The position numbers were made by a program, and so were the translations under genes. DNA of 64,000 nt. It comes from Tolypothrix sp. FACHB-123 (GTDB lineage: Bacteria > Cyanobacteriota > Cyanobacteriia > Cyanobacteriales > Nostocaceae). Below are positions 24,343-34,533 of this stretch, piece after piece; position 1 is the stretch's first letter, and every line of letters starts with the position of its first letter. The notes under the pieces are model-generated. The model did no database searches. It saw only the letters and a program-made list of their open reading frames with translations, and was not told the DNA's origin. The DNA is taken from the NCBI RefSeq assembly GCF_014697075.1, contig NZ_JACJRE010000013.1:1-64000 (forward strand), read 5' to 3'.

Positions 24343-25632
24343 TTAGGCTGTTTTTTCTTGATTTTTGATTGTGCTTGCGGCTTTGGCAGCAATTAGCCAA
24401 TCACTATCTTGTGTTGCTGGTTCGTGTGCGCTGATGTCACCTAGTTTTTCTAGTGCCATCAATGCGGCATACTTCAGATCCCAGATTTTAGTTTCCAGAC
24501 AAGCTTTCAGTTCGGGGATAGCTCGTGGATCTCCGAGTTCAGCCAGAGCGATCGCCGCCGCCGCTCGTGATTTTTGAAACTGTGGTTGTTTGTTATGCAG
24601 ACCTTCAACTAGTAAATCATAGGCTGGGGCATGTTTTAACCACCCGAACAGCTTCATCACATGGAAGTGGGCACCATAATCATTATTTGCTTCTTCGGCG
24701 TAGGTGGCAAATAAAGCTTCCGGAGCAGTATCGGCGTAATGCTCCAAAATAGTTTTGCTGGCTAAATAGCAGCGCCCAAAGTCGGTTTCGTACAACCCCC
24801 GAATTAAAATTGGCAGAGTGGGAAGGCGATCGTAACTATGAACTAAATTCAAATCCTGGGGATGGTCGTATAATGTCTGCTCTAAATAGGGTTGAATTGT
24901 AGCAAAAGTAATTGCGCCCGCAGAGATTCCGGCTTCTGCCAATGTACGGATACCTCGCAGCCGAAAAACCAAAGATACAGGACAGCGGGCAATATGAGGA
25001 ATTGCATCATAGTAACGTGCATCCATTAAATCTTGGATACACAACCGCCGCCCTAAAACATTCGGGTGTTGCAATATCCTTACAACTTTTTCCATTTGGG
25101 AATAGTCCCCAGTTAAGCGGCAAATGGCAGCGATCGCCGCACTGGCTGTAGGTGGATCGGGATTATCGACAAATTTGCGAATGCGTTCTAGGGCGGGTTG
25201 ATAATTAAACTTGGTTAATGTATGGATAATTACACGATGAGTTTGTCCTGACTTATCCAGTAATTGCGCTATATCTTCTAATATATATGGATCTTGAGTA
25301 CCAATTTCCCCGATTGCCCAGACAGCATTTTCTACAGTATAGCAGTCCTCATCAAACAGACATGTACGGATAGCTGGCAGGGCTGTTGCGGCTTTGAGTC
25401 GTCCCAAAGTCTCCACCGATTTACGCCGGACGATCCGATTATCCAACGAGGGGTCAGTTTGCTGCACAGCGCGAATGAGTGCATTAATTGACCTTTCTGT
25501 GGGGAAATTGACTAAATGAGAAGCGGCAATATAACGCGAATCATTTGCACTCAATTGGTCTTGGGGCGTATCCAAAAGAGCGATCGCCTGGTCTTCTGTA
25601 AGATTAAATAAATTAAAAAAGCGTTTATCCAT
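24343..25632 (-). CDS. cpeY: CpeY, phycoerythrobilin lyase for CpeA
   Basis: A 429-residue E/F-type lyase that ligates phycoerythrobilin to Cys82 of alpha-phycoerythrin, with help from CpeZ. HEAT repeats include RRKSVETLGRLKAATALPAIRTCLFDEDCYTVENAVWAIGEIGTQD, RLRGIRTLAEAGIS and KSRAAAAIALAELGDPRAIPELKACLETKIWDLKYAALMALEKLGD. The N-terminal MDKRFFNLFNLTEDQAIALLDTP and the overall length agree with CpeY of F. diplosiphon. ATG 25632 is unambiguous. It lies 669 bases downstream of cpeA, with repeats between, so it probably has a promoter of its own or depends on read-through from cpeBA. Confidence 0.9.
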   Translation of the reverse strand: MDKRFFNLFNLTEDQAIALLDTPQDQLSANDSRYIAASHLVNFPTERSINALIRAVQQTDPSLDNRIVRRKSVETLGRLKAATALPAIRTCLFDEDCYTVENAVWAIGEIGTQDPYILEDIAQLLDKSGQTHRVIIHTLTKFNYQPALERIRKFVDNPDPPTASAAIAAICRLTGDYSQMEKVVRILQHPNVLGRRLCIQDLMDARYYDAIPHIARCPVSLVFRLRGIRTLAEAGISAGAITFATIQPYLEQTLYDHPQDLNLVHSYDRLPTLPILIRGLYETDFGRCYLASKTILEHYADTAPEALFATYAEEANNDYGAHFHVMKLFGWLKHAPAYDLLVEGLHNKQPQFQKSRAAAAIALAELGDPRAIPELKACLETKIWDLKYAALMALEKLGDISAHEPATQDSDWLIAAKAASTIKNQEKTA

Positions 25633-25730
25633 ATATATATTATGTTAACTAGCTTGAAAATTAGGCATGGAGCATTGGGCATTGGGCATGGGGCATTGGG
25701 CATTGGTTAAAAATTAGGTGCTTTAAAGGT

Positions 25731-25856
25731 GCAATTTCCGACATCAAAACCGCAATGTTCAGGTTTAAAGGTGCAATTTCCGACATCAAAACCGCAATGT
25801 TCAGGTTTAAAGGCGAAATTTCCGACATCAAAACCGCAATGTTCAGGTTTAATGCT
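25731..25856. repeat. 42-base direct tandem repeat, three copies
   Basis: Unit of 42 bases beginning GCAATTTCCGACATCAAAAC and ending near CAGGTTTAAAGGT, repeated three times with only a few differences (the third copy starts GCGAAATTTCC). No spacers, so it is not a CRISPR array. As 42 is divisible by three, it leaves open frames on both strands. Confidence 0.9.
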
Positions 25857-26228
25857 GCAACTGACCTGTTCAATCCCCCATGCCCCATGCCCGAATGGCA
25901 CTAAGAAAACGTGAAACCTAGTCAGGGCAGGGTTTAGGGGGTAGGGTGTCGGGTATAGGGAAAAATCAAGAAAATTAAAAACAAGTGCGAACATTAATAA
26001 ACTTCTTTGCTACGCAACGCTGCGCGAACGCCACTACACCCCACACCCTACACCCAAAAGCCTTATGAATATTGGATTTGCCGATATCTTAGTGCCATTC
26101 CCCCATGCCCCATAACAAAACAAACCCAGAGATTCTTTGCCATTACTCAACCTTCACAGGCAAAGCAAAGAGCCAAGAACCTCCAGGCTTGCAGGGTGAC
26201 AATCTACCCTTTTCACCAAATGACAACT

Positions 26229-26291
26229 GTAGGGGCGGGTTCACAAATATCCTCAAATATCCATGACGATCTCGCATCAACCCGCCCCTAC
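26229..26291 (-). terminator. Inverted repeat after cpeA (probable 3' hairpin of cpeBA)
   Basis: A perfect 13-bp pair, GTAGGGGCGGGTT at 26229-26241 and AACCCGCCCCTAC at 26279-26291, with a 37-base loop, 10 bases after the cpeA stop. GTAGGGGCGGG arms recur widely in Nostocales intergenic DNA. No T-run follows, so it may stabilise the very abundant cpeBA mRNA more than terminate it. Confidence 0.6.
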
Positions 26292-26301
26292 TGGCAACTA
26301 A

Positions 26302-26799
<498 letters not shown>

Positions 26800-26875
26800 T
26801 TAAATCTCCCAAAAGGCTTTTTAGTTAAACTGTGTTGGATGTCAATCTGTTGAGTGAATTGCAAGTGGTAATGAA

Positions 26876-27514
<639 letters not shown>

Positions 27515-27561
27515 CTATCTCAGTCTCAGTTATGAGAAACTAAGTAACAATCCTTAACAAA

Positions 27562-27596
27562 CAATCCCCAATCAGGATGAGTCTGACTGGGGATTG
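27562..27596 (-). promoter_or_regulatory. Hairpin between nblA and cpeB
   Basis: CAATCCCCAATCAG and CTGACTGGGGATTG pair over 14 bases (one G-U) with a 7-base loop, followed on the minus strand by TGTTTGTTAAGG. It lies 132 bases before the cpeB ATG. It could end the nblA transcript, or lie in the cpeB 5' leader, depending on where the cpeB promoter is. Confidence 0.5.
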
Positions 27597-27802
27597 CTCG
27601 CAGGTATAAATGGTTTAGTTTATCAGAGGGTGAGTTAGGACTCTCATTTGAATACCCCATGCTCGTTTTTGGCATGAGTTAGCAAAAATAGTGCGATCGC
27701 GCCAGAGGATGGTGTAGGTTTGCAGCTTCATCTAGAGCCGCCTTGGTACATCCTGTGGGATCTAAATTGTATTTTCAGAAATTAACAAACATTCCCTATC
27801 AG

Positions 27803-27970
27803 TTAAGCCTGCTTCAGAAGATGCTTGATCATATTGTCTTTAACCATTAACTGGCGCAGCACCTCTAAAAGCAATTTTTGAGATTCTTCCTGGTTTAGCC
27901 CTTTAATTTGCTCTTCGTAAAGTTTGAGGTTGAATTTCTGCTCTAAGTTAAGCTCCATTGGAATATCCAT
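27803..27970 (-). CDS. nblA: NblA, phycobilisome degradation adaptor
   Basis: A 55-residue NblA-family protein. It starts MDIPMELNLEQKFNLKLYEEQ and continues with a second helix containing ESQKLLLEVLRQLMVKDNMIKHLLKQA, the two-helix layout of NblA proteins that bind phycobiliproteins and hand them to Clp protease under nitrogen or sulphur starvation. GGAGAG lies about 9 bases before the ATG. It is in the same direction as cpeBA, 372 bases upstream of the CpeB start, so pigment synthesis and destruction genes are neighbours. NblA paralogues exist in these organisms, so its exact counterpart is not fixed. Confidence 0.9.
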   Translation of the reverse strand: MDIPMELNLEQKFNLKLYEEQIKGLNQEESQKLLLEVLRQLMVKDNMIKHLLKQA

Positions 27971-28315
27971 AGTTCTGACTCTCCGGTGTTTCGCAACATT
28001 AGCTCGATCTATTCCCTGGAATTAAGGTTAACAAAAGTTACACCTGCTTGACAAGTGGACAGTTTTAGACGATTGCGAATAAATCCACCAGTGCTGCTCA
28101 ATGGGGTTGGTCAACAAACACCTTCGAGGCAGGTACTATGGACTACGGGAGATAGCACTTGTCCGGCTTGTCCCATTTCCAGAGTGCTTGTTTACAAGCT
28201 ACACTTTGTCAGAGCTTAGAGACCTCTACCAATTGGCGGTAAGCATGGGTAGAGATTTCGATCGAGCATTTCCACCTTGGTAAAAAATGCTCAATCACAG
28301 ACGGGTAAGAATTTT

Positions 28316-28352
28316 GTTGAAAGTGACGGGAAACTCCATCCCTTTATGGGTG
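28316..28352. repeat. Left arm of a dispersed hairpin-ended repeat
   Basis: TTGAAAGTGACGGGAAACTC followed by CATCCC, with GGGTGG shortly after, is nearly repeated at about 34408-34434 (TTGAAAGCGGTGGGAAACTC). Both copies are followed by ATGCCC-type heptamers and then CCCAAAAAC and GGAGTTTTT, so the two seem to be copies of one element of roughly 130-160 bases. Confidence 0.6.
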
Positions 28353-28441
28353 GACGAGGTTGTTTCGCCTGCCGCATGGAGCATAAGGCATAGGGCATAG
28401 GTAACTTCTTCCCCATGCCCCATGCCCGATTCCCAATGCCC

Positions 28442-28474
28442 AAAAACTCCACCCACAAGGGGATGGAGTTTTTT
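28442..28474 (-). terminator. Intrinsic terminator of the NRPS operon
   Basis: AAAAACTCCACCC pairs with the following GGGATGGAGTTTTT, giving a GC-rich stem flanked by A and T runs, 10 bases beyond the stop of the MbtH gene. It would work in both directions. It is also the right end of the dispersed repeat described at 28316. Confidence 0.75.
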
Positions 28475-28483
28475 ATCTAATTT

Positions 28484-28699
28484 TTAGTTTGTTAATGTCA
28501 TTTTTTGACGTAGGCTTAACGGTCTCATGTCTGTCCAAACTTCCTTAATATATTCAAGACATTCTGATTTCATTCCTGATTTACCTACATCTTTCCAACC
28601 GAGCGCATTTTCTCTATCAGCAGGCCAAATAGAATACTGCTCCTCATGATTAACTACTACTTTGTAAATTGTTTGGTCTTCTGTATCAGAAATACTCAT
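28484..28699 (-). CDS. MbtH-like protein
   Basis: A 71-residue MbtH-family protein, a small partner that binds and activates adenylation domains of NRPSs. The family motif is intact: [19 protein letters not shown], then [30 protein letters not shown]. It is the last gene of the NRPS operon, just before the terminator, and 51 bases after the aldo/keto reductase gene. It probably serves several of the A domains upstream. Confidence 0.95.
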   Translation of the reverse strand: MSISDTEDQTIYKVVVNHEEQYSIWPADRENALGWKDVGKSGMKSECLEYIKEVWTDMRPLSLRQKMTLTN

Positions 28700-28750
28700 A
28701 TTTAACTCCTTTACAAATTGTATTTCCAGTCTTGATTCCTAATTCAGCAT

Positions 28751-29956
28751 TTAGCCAGCAAATATATTTGTTTTATAGGATAGCTGAGATACATCAAAGT
28801 TCCAATCTAGATTGGCCAATTGCATAGATTTTAAAGCTTCTATAATTGTATAAGTTGCTATTTTAAAACTTTCTTTTGTTAAAGTCGAATAACCTTTAAC
28901 TCTCAAATTCTCATCTATATGTTCTGACTTTTTCATTCCTACAAGTGCTGAAAACAATCCAGGTGCGCTGCGAGTATATTGTAGTGCGCGTTGACAATCA
29001 GAATTAAAAATTTCGCCAATAGCACTTATAACACTTTTAGGTATTCTACCTATAACTTGTGCTTGATATAAAGAAGCACTAGCTATTGGAGTTAACTCTA
29101 AACGATAAGCAGCTTCTAAAACGGGAACTAACTCTCCTGCAACATTTTGAGTAGCAGAAATTAGAGCTTCTGGCATACCCATATTTAAAGGAAATTCAAT
29201 AAAATTAAATCTATCATTTTTATCACCAGCTACCTCAGCAGCTATTGATTTTATTTTTGCTAAATTTAAATGTTGAGGATGGTCTAGGGGTACGCGCAAA
29301 CCATCCCAAGTAGCAATACCATAAGCAGCAATTTTACCAGCTTCTATTGCTGATTCTAACATTTCAAATGCTGCGTACAAGCGATTATAAAAAACATCTA
29401 AGGAAATTTCTAAAAGCTGTATTTCAGGATTGTGAATATAGTAAACATCTATTGTTTCTACTTCCAAATTTTCTAAACTTAAGTTAATTTGGTCTTTTAG
29501 ATATTCTGGGTGTATACAGTGAGAATTCTGTATTAAATCTGTTGCACTAAGTTGAGAATTATTATTTTCTATATAATGTCGGTTAAACCAATTAATATAT
29601 TCTACTGTTTGTTCAGTAATACGACCACCTTTAGTACAGATAATTAATTCGTTTCTTGATGTATATCCTGATTCTATCAGATATCGTAATGCCTTACCTA
29701 TACTACGTTCTCCTTGCTGTTGGCGATAAATAATTGCGGAATCAATTAAATTTATCCCTTGTTTAACACATTCAATTATGGCTTGAGTCACCTGATGATT
29801 AGTTTCTTCATCAGCTTCACCGAGATAAGTACCTATACCAATAGAACTGGCAATTAATTCATTATTTGTTCTGAAATGATCTGGCGCACATTTATCAATA
29901 TGCTTATTTCGGTAATTTTTTGTTCCTTCTAAAGTAGCTTTACCCGAAATTTTCAT
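28751..29956 (-). CDS. Aldo/keto reductase
   Basis: A 401-residue NAD(P)H-dependent aldo/keto reductase with a TIM-barrel fold. The catalytic tetrad can be read: Asp in LIDSAIIYRQQQGERSIGKAL, the Tyr in the same block, Lys in LIICTKGG and His in VYYIHNPEIQ. The C-terminal cofactor region contains RSAPGLFSALVGMKK. An approximately 40-residue insertion (WFNRHYIENNNSQLSATDLIQNSHCIHPEY) makes it longer than most members. It follows the reductase-ending NRPS by 48 bases, so its probable task is to reduce the peptide aldehyde released by that enzyme to an alcohol, or to act on another carbonyl of the product. Confidence 0.88.
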   Translation of the reverse strand: MKISGKATLEGTKNYRNKHIDKCAPDHFRTNNELIASSIGIGTYLGEADEETNHQVTQAIIECVKQGINLIDSAIIYRQQQGERSIGKALRYLIESGYTSRNELIICTKGGRITEQTVEYINWFNRHYIENNNSQLSATDLIQNSHCIHPEYLKDQINLSLENLEVETIDVYYIHNPEIQLLEISLDVFYNRLYAAFEMLESAIEAGKIAAYGIATWDGLRVPLDHPQHLNLAKIKSIAAEVAGDKNDRFNFIEFPLNMGMPEALISATQNVAGELVPVLEAAYRLELTPIASASLYQAQVIGRIPKSVISAIGEIFNSDCQRALQYTRSAPGLFSALVGMKKSEHIDENLRVKGYSTLTKESFKIATYTIIEALKSMQLANLDWNFDVSQLSYKTNIFAG

Positions 29957-30004
29957 AATTTTATATCTGTGATATATCGATGTTGGTCAACAATCTTGAT
30001 ACGC

Positions 30005-33000
30005 CTAATTATTGTTTGCAGGATGTGCTAATAAGCCGCCGCAAATTAGGTACGAAAGGTAAGTATTTAACAGTTGTCGATTTAGTGGTGGACAAGTAGT
30101 TGTAGTTTCTGCTAATCCAGTGAGGGTGTTTTGAAAGTCAATTTGCTGGGTTGGGGAATCTTCTGTATTGGTGTTTTGAGATGCTTGATTAGTCAGTGTT
30201 GCAACTAAGGGAGATAAGGGATTGTTAGGCGATCGCTCAATTTCTTCTAATAGTTTTGAATGCCATTCTGGGTAGTCAATTTGTTGAAGTGGATAGCCAA
30301 AAGAAACGATTGAATTAACAACTTCTTCCCAAGGTAAAGGTTGTGGATTGATTAGGTGAAAAACTTTGCCTAATGAGGTTGGTTGTTGTGATAAATAAAT
30401 TATGGCTTGACCGACATAATCTACAGGCGTTAAGTTAACCATCGAGCCATCCTTGGGGACGCTACCCAGTTGAATACAGCCGCGAATCATTCTGAAGGTA
30501 TGGTCATCGATATTGCAGACACCTGTTTTACTATCTCCAGAAATTCTTCCCGGTCGATATATAGATATGGGAATTCCGCGATCGCCCGCAATTTGAATTA
30601 ATTTTTCTGCTACCCATTTGCTTTGTGTATAGCCACTACTAATGTTTTTGCTGTGATTAATTGGTGTATTTTCTCGGATGATTTCTACAGTAGAATCAGC
30701 CGCACCTACAACGCCAATTGTAGAAATAAAATGTACTGGCTTAACTTTAGTTTGCGCGGCTAATCTTAAAATTTCTTGAGTCCCCAAGACATTCGCGGCT
30801 TTGAGTTGAGAATAAGGATAGGTGAAATTAACAAACGCACCGTTATGATAAATGACATCAATTTGAGATGCGATCGCTGCAAATTTCTCTGCTGAAAGTC
30901 CTAAAAGTGGCTGAGATAAATCTCCTAATAAGGGAATAATCCGTTGATTAAAAGTTTCATCCCATAATAAATAGGATTTTAAATGGTTTTGCAGCTTTTC
31001 TGTCGCAATCTCAGTTGTTTTCGCCCGAATCAAACAATAGATATCCGCTGTGGTTTTTTGTAGGAGTTCGTAAAGTAAAAAAGCTCCTAAAAAACCTGTT
31101 GCACCTGTTAATAAAATCGCCGTAGGTGGGTTGGTTTGGGGTATATATTTAGTTGCTGGTACAATCGCTGCATCTAAAACAACTTCAGAATCAAGATTTA
31201 TCTCGGAAGTAGTTATTTGTGTGTTGTCTATTTGTGCAGCTAAATCAACAATAGTAGGTGCATCAAATAAAACCTTTAAAGGAAGTTCTACGTGGAATAC
31301 TTTGCGGATTTTTGCTAATAGTTGAGTGATGAGTAAAGAATGCCCACCCAACTCAAAGAAATTATCGTAGATTCCTATTTTTTCTAATCCTAGTATTTCT
31401 AACCAAATTTGTGCTATTTGTCTTTCTAAATCTGTCCGTGGTGCTACATAAAGTTGTTCTAGTTCGGGACGAGTTTGTTCAGGATTTGGTAGTGCTTGAT
31501 AGTCAATTTTACCGTTAGCTGTTAATGGTAATGCTTTGAGTAATACAAAAGTAGAGGGTATGGCGTATTCTGGAAGTTTATCTAAACAAAAGCTACGCAT
31601 AACAGTGGCGATCGCTTGATAATTTTGATAGATTGAGCGGAACTGAGGAGTAGTAACTATATATGCAATTAAACGTTTGTTGCTATTTTTTTCTACTGTA
31701 GTTGTCACTACTACTTCTTGCACGCCTGAATGTTGTTTGATGATGGTTTCAATTTCCTCTAATTCGATGCGGAAACCTCTAATTTTTACTTGGCGATCTC
31801 CTCTTCCGAGAAATTCTAAATCCCCATCATTTAAATAGCGTACTTTGTCACCTGTTTTATATAAACGTGCTTGAGCATCAGATACAAAGGGATTTTGAAT
31901 AAATCTGGCGGATGTGAGTTCTAGTTGATTTAAATAACCCCTGGCTAATCCCGCACCACCGATATACAATTCACCCGGTACACCCATAGGTACAAGTTGT
32001 AATTTTTCGTCTAGAACATAAACTTGAGTATTAGCTAAAGGTTTCCCCAAGGGAACGGTTAATGATAGTTGTTGTGTTGGTTGAGTAATTGAGTAAGTTA
32101 ATGCTCCTACGGTTGTTTCTGTCGGGCCATAATGGTTAAAAATTTGGCATTCAGGTGCTAGTTGTTGAATTTGGTTTATTAGTTGCCAACTGCTGGCTTC
32201 ACCACCCAAAATTAAACTCTTTCGAGGTAGGATTGAAGAGGTTGGAGATGCAGCCAAAAGAGCAGTTAGATGAGAAGGAACTATTTTAAGATAGTCTATC
32301 GGATGCTGCTGAAAATAATTGGCGATCGCTTGGGGATCTGCTGCTGTTTCTTGAGGGATAATGTGCAGACATCCGCCTGTACATAATGCGGGGAAGATGA
32401 CGGTATTACCTAAATCTGCTGCGAAGGTGGAAACTGTAGCAAAGCTAGCATTTTTCGCTAATTCTAATCTGTTGATGATTGCGTAAATATAGTTAACAAG
32501 TTGACGATGTTCGACTAAAACAGCTTTGGGTTTACCTGTAGAGCCAGAAGTATAGATGGCATATACCAAATTTTCTGGCTGTACCGTAGTTGAGCAATCT
32601 ACTGAATTTTCTGCGTTAATTAGTTCCCAGTCTGTATCTAGACAAATTATTTGTGTAGTGTCTGCGGGAACTTTACTAATTAGCGATCGCTGTGTTAAAA
32701 CCACAGATACACCAGCATCTTGTAAGCGATACGCTAAGGCTGCTGTTGGTAATGCTGCATCTAGCGGTAGGTAAGCACCTCCAGCTTTGAGAATACCCAA
32801 GATTGCAACTATAGTATCAAGGGAACGCTCTATATATAAACCTACAAGTACCTCTGGCTTGACTCCTAACCCTCTTAAGTAAGATGCTAGGCGATCGGCT
32901 CGTAAATTCAATTCCGCATAAGTTAACTTTTGTTCTTCACAGACAACAGAAATCTGATTAGGAGTTTTATTGACTTGTTCCTCAAATAGCTGATGAAAGC

Positions 33001-34375
33001 ATTTATCTTGGGGATAATTGGTCTGCGTGTTATTAAATTCTACTAATAAATTATGGCGTTCTTCACTATCAATAAGTTCTAACTGTCCTACCAAAACCTC
33101 TGGGTTATTAATAACATTTGTAACTAAAGTTTGAAATTGTCTAGCTAAACGTTGAATAGTTTCGGCTGTAAATAGATGAGAGTTGTAAGCAAACTCTGTA
33201 ATTAGAGAATCTTGTTGTTGAATGCAATTGAGTTTAAGTTTAAATCTTTCCCAGTAAACAAATTTTTGGTAAATAGAAAACTCTACACCATCAGCATTGT
33301 ATGTTTCTGGTGTTTCTTCACATTCAAAACAAATCGGTAGACTTAGCCATTCCTTCTGACTACTTCTAATATCTGCTTCTAAAAAATATTCCTGATACTG
33401 TTCCTCTTGGCGATGTTGTTCGCTAATATATGCTAAAACTTCTGCAAATTTAAATTCTGGAGTAAGTGGACAACTTAAAGGTAAAAATTTAGCTAATAAC
33501 CCTAGAGTCTCATATAGCTCTTCGTACTTTCTGCCATTATATAAATTATGTATAACAATTTCTGGTTGTTTGCTTAAACGCCAAATTAATATATACCAAC
33601 AACTCAAGAAAAATTCATGATAATTTGTATTATTTTCTTCTAGAAAACTATTTATATTTCTGGTTAAATCAATGGGTAATTCAAGAGAGTGAACATCAGG
33701 TTGGTAATCTATATTGGGATAATGACTTAATTCAAAAGGCAGTTTTGGAAATTCTATATTTTTAAATTCTGTTTCCTGCCAATATTTTTTACCAATTTTG
33801 GCATCTTCTTCTGTTAAAAGTTCATTTTGCCATTCTGAAAATTGCAAATATTGTACAGGTTCATCTGAAAAATATTGACCCTCTAAGCAAAGAGAATAAC
33901 TAAGGCTAATTTCTCTCACCAGATTTTGCATTGTCCAAGCATCTGCATACAAAGATGGCAAACTGATAATTAAAATATATTGATTATCAGCTATAGACAA
34001 TAACGAAAACCTTACCAAATCTGCTGTTTCTGATTGAGAAACTAAGCATCTTTCTTCCTGAAGTAATTCTGCAATCTTGAGTTTTTGTTCCTGCTGACGA
34101 AAATTCCGCAAATTAATACAGCACCATGATATATTGCTTGATGCATTAATTACCTGAAGCGGAAACTTAATTCCTGGTCGGCGGTGAAAACTTGTCCGTA
34201 AAATTTCATGCCGATTAACAACTTTGTGTGTAGCCGCTTGCAAAACTTCTATATCAACTATTCCTGTTAACAAAATAGCAACTTGAGACACATAAATCTG
34301 GCTATCTTGTTGTAATAACCACAGACGCTTTTGTTGGGGAGAAAGTTGAAAACCTTCTAATACTTCACTTTTCAT
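30005..34375 (-). CDS. NRPS: interface-like C*, A(Asp), T, thioester reductase
   Basis: A 1456-residue final synthetase. Domains: C-like domain (about 8-440), adenylation (about 455-970), carrier (about 985-1055, GGHSLL) and SDR-type reductase (about 1080-1420, GATGFLG, catalytic YTQSK). The HHxxxDG site of the C-like domain reads P140 S141 ... D145 A146, so both histidines are missing and it should not form peptide bonds. Pocket residues aligned by eye to GrsA-A are D-L-T-K-I-G-H-V-G, the aspartate pattern. The reductase implies release as an aldehyde. Its N-terminus matches that of the other Asp synthetase at 40240 (VEGFRLSPQQKR versus LEGFQLSPQQKR). The gene upstream ends in C plus hydroxylase, supplying the missing catalytic C. 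Confidence 0.9.
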   Translation of the reverse strand: MKSEVLEGFQLSPQQKRLWLLQQDSQIYVSQVAILLTGIVDIEVLQAATHKVVNRHEILRTSFHRRPGIKFPLQVINASSNISWCCINLRNFRQQEQKLKIAELLQEERCLVSQSETADLVRFSLLSIADNQYILIISLPSLYADAWTMQNLVREISLSYSLCLEGQYFSDEPVQYLQFSEWQNELLTEEDAKIGKKYWQETEFKNIEFPKLPFELSHYPNIDYQPDVHSLELPIDLTRNINSFLEENNTNYHEFFLSCWYILIWRLSKQPEIVIHNLYNGRKYEELYETLGLLAKFLPLSCPLTPEFKFAEVLAYISEQHRQEEQYQEYFLEADIRSSQKEWLSLPICFECEETPETYNADGVEFSIYQKFVYWERFKLKLNCIQQQDSLITEFAYNSHLFTAETIQRLARQFQTLVTNVINNPEVLVGQLELIDSEERHNLLVEFNNTQTNYPQDKCFHQLFEEQVNKTPNQISVVCEEQKLTYAELNLRADRLASYLRGLGVKPEVLVGLYIERSLDTIVAILGILKAGGAYLPLDAALPTAALAYRLQDAGVSVVLTQRSLISKVPADTTQIICLDTDWELINAENSVDCSTTVQPENLVYAIYTSGSTGKPKAVLVEHRQLVNYIYAIINRLELAKNASFATVSTFAADLGNTVIFPALCTGGCLHIIPQETAADPQAIANYFQQHPIDYLKIVPSHLTALLAASPTSSILPRKSLILGGEASSWQLINQIQQLAPECQIFNHYGPTETTVGALTYSITQPTQQLSLTVPLGKPLANTQVYVLDEKLQLVPMGVPGELYIGGAGLARGYLNQLELTSARFIQNPFVSDAQARLYKTGDKVRYLNDGDLEFLGRGDRQVKIRGFRIELEEIETIIKQHSGVQEVVVTTTVEKNSNKRLIAYIVTTPQFRSIYQNYQAIATVMRSFCLDKLPEYAIPSTFVLLKALPLTANGKIDYQALPNPEQTRPELEQLYVAPRTDLERQIAQIWLEILGLEKIGIYDNFFELGGHSLLITQLLAKIRKVFHVELPLKVLFDAPTIVDLAAQIDNTQITTSEINLDSEVVLDAAIVPATKYIPQTNPPTAILLTGATGFLGAFLLYELLQKTTADIYCLIRAKTTEIATEKLQNHLKSYLLWDETFNQRIIPLLGDLSQPLLGLSAEKFAAIASQIDVIYHNGAFVNFTYPYSQLKAANVLGTQEILRLAAQTKVKPVHFISTIGVVGAADSTVEIIRENTPINHSKNISSGYTQSKWVAEKLIQIAGDRGIPISIYRPGRISGDSKTGVCNIDDHTFRMIRGCIQLGSVPKDGSMVNLTPVDYVGQAIIYLSQQPTSLGKVFHLINPQPLPWEEVVNSIVSFGYPLQQIDYPEWHSKLLEEIERSPNNPLSPLVATLTNQASQNTNTEDSPTQQIDFQNTLTGLAETTTTCPPLNRQLLNTYLSYLICGGLLAHPANNN

Positions 34376-34406
34376 AATTCACTCCTAATTAAAAATTTCC
34401 AGAATT

Positions 34407-34533
34407 CATTGAAAGCGGTGGGAAACTCCATCCCCTTGCGATGCACTGAGCTTGTCGAAGTGTGGTTGTGTAGGGTGCGCGTAGGGCATTGATGATTTCT
34501 TCCCCATGCCCTATGCCCCATGCCCAAAAACGG
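34407..34533. repeat. Dispersed repeat overlapping an NRPS 3' end
   Basis: A second copy of the element at 28316-28474: TTGAAAGCGGTGGGAAACTC..., the 25-base GATGCACTGAG piece also found at 12170, ATGCCC heptamers, then CCCAAAAAC and GGAGTTTTT. Its right end supplies the stop and last codons of the large NRPS gene (residues after about GEMMKNS), so insertion or expansion of the repeat has rewritten that C-terminus. Confidence 0.6.

Larger units (their letters stand above)
25633..26301. other. Repeat-rich intergenic region between cpeA and cpeY
   Basis: 669 bases containing GGGCATT heptamers, a 42-base tandem repeat, further ATGCCCC heptamers, an AACGCTGCGCGAACGCC repeat and a long inverted repeat just after cpeA. 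The frames open across it come from the 42-base repeat, whose unit is a multiple of three; I see no real gene. Confidence 0.65.
27971..28483. other. Intergenic region between MbtH gene and nblA
   Basis: 513 bases. It includes the nblA promoter region, a doubtful plus-strand frame of 60 codons (28101-28283) that I do not accept as a gene, a hairpin element at 28316-28352, ATGCCC heptamers and the terminator of the NRPS operon. Confidence 0.55.

Noticed and set aside
25731-25856. Possible CRISPR array
   Set aside because: The units are directly abutting with no unique spacers and no cas genes are nearby.
25661-25994. Overlapping open frames across the 42-base repeats
   Set aside because: They exist on both strands because the repeat unit is divisible by three and lacks stops; the encoded peptides are simple repetitions and no ribosome-binding site is evident.
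28101-28283. Plus-strand 60-codon frame between nblA and the MbtH gene
   Set aside because: It has no Shine-Dalgarno, no recognisable family and opposite orientation to all neighbours. The sequence is not absurd for a protein, but I cannot support it.
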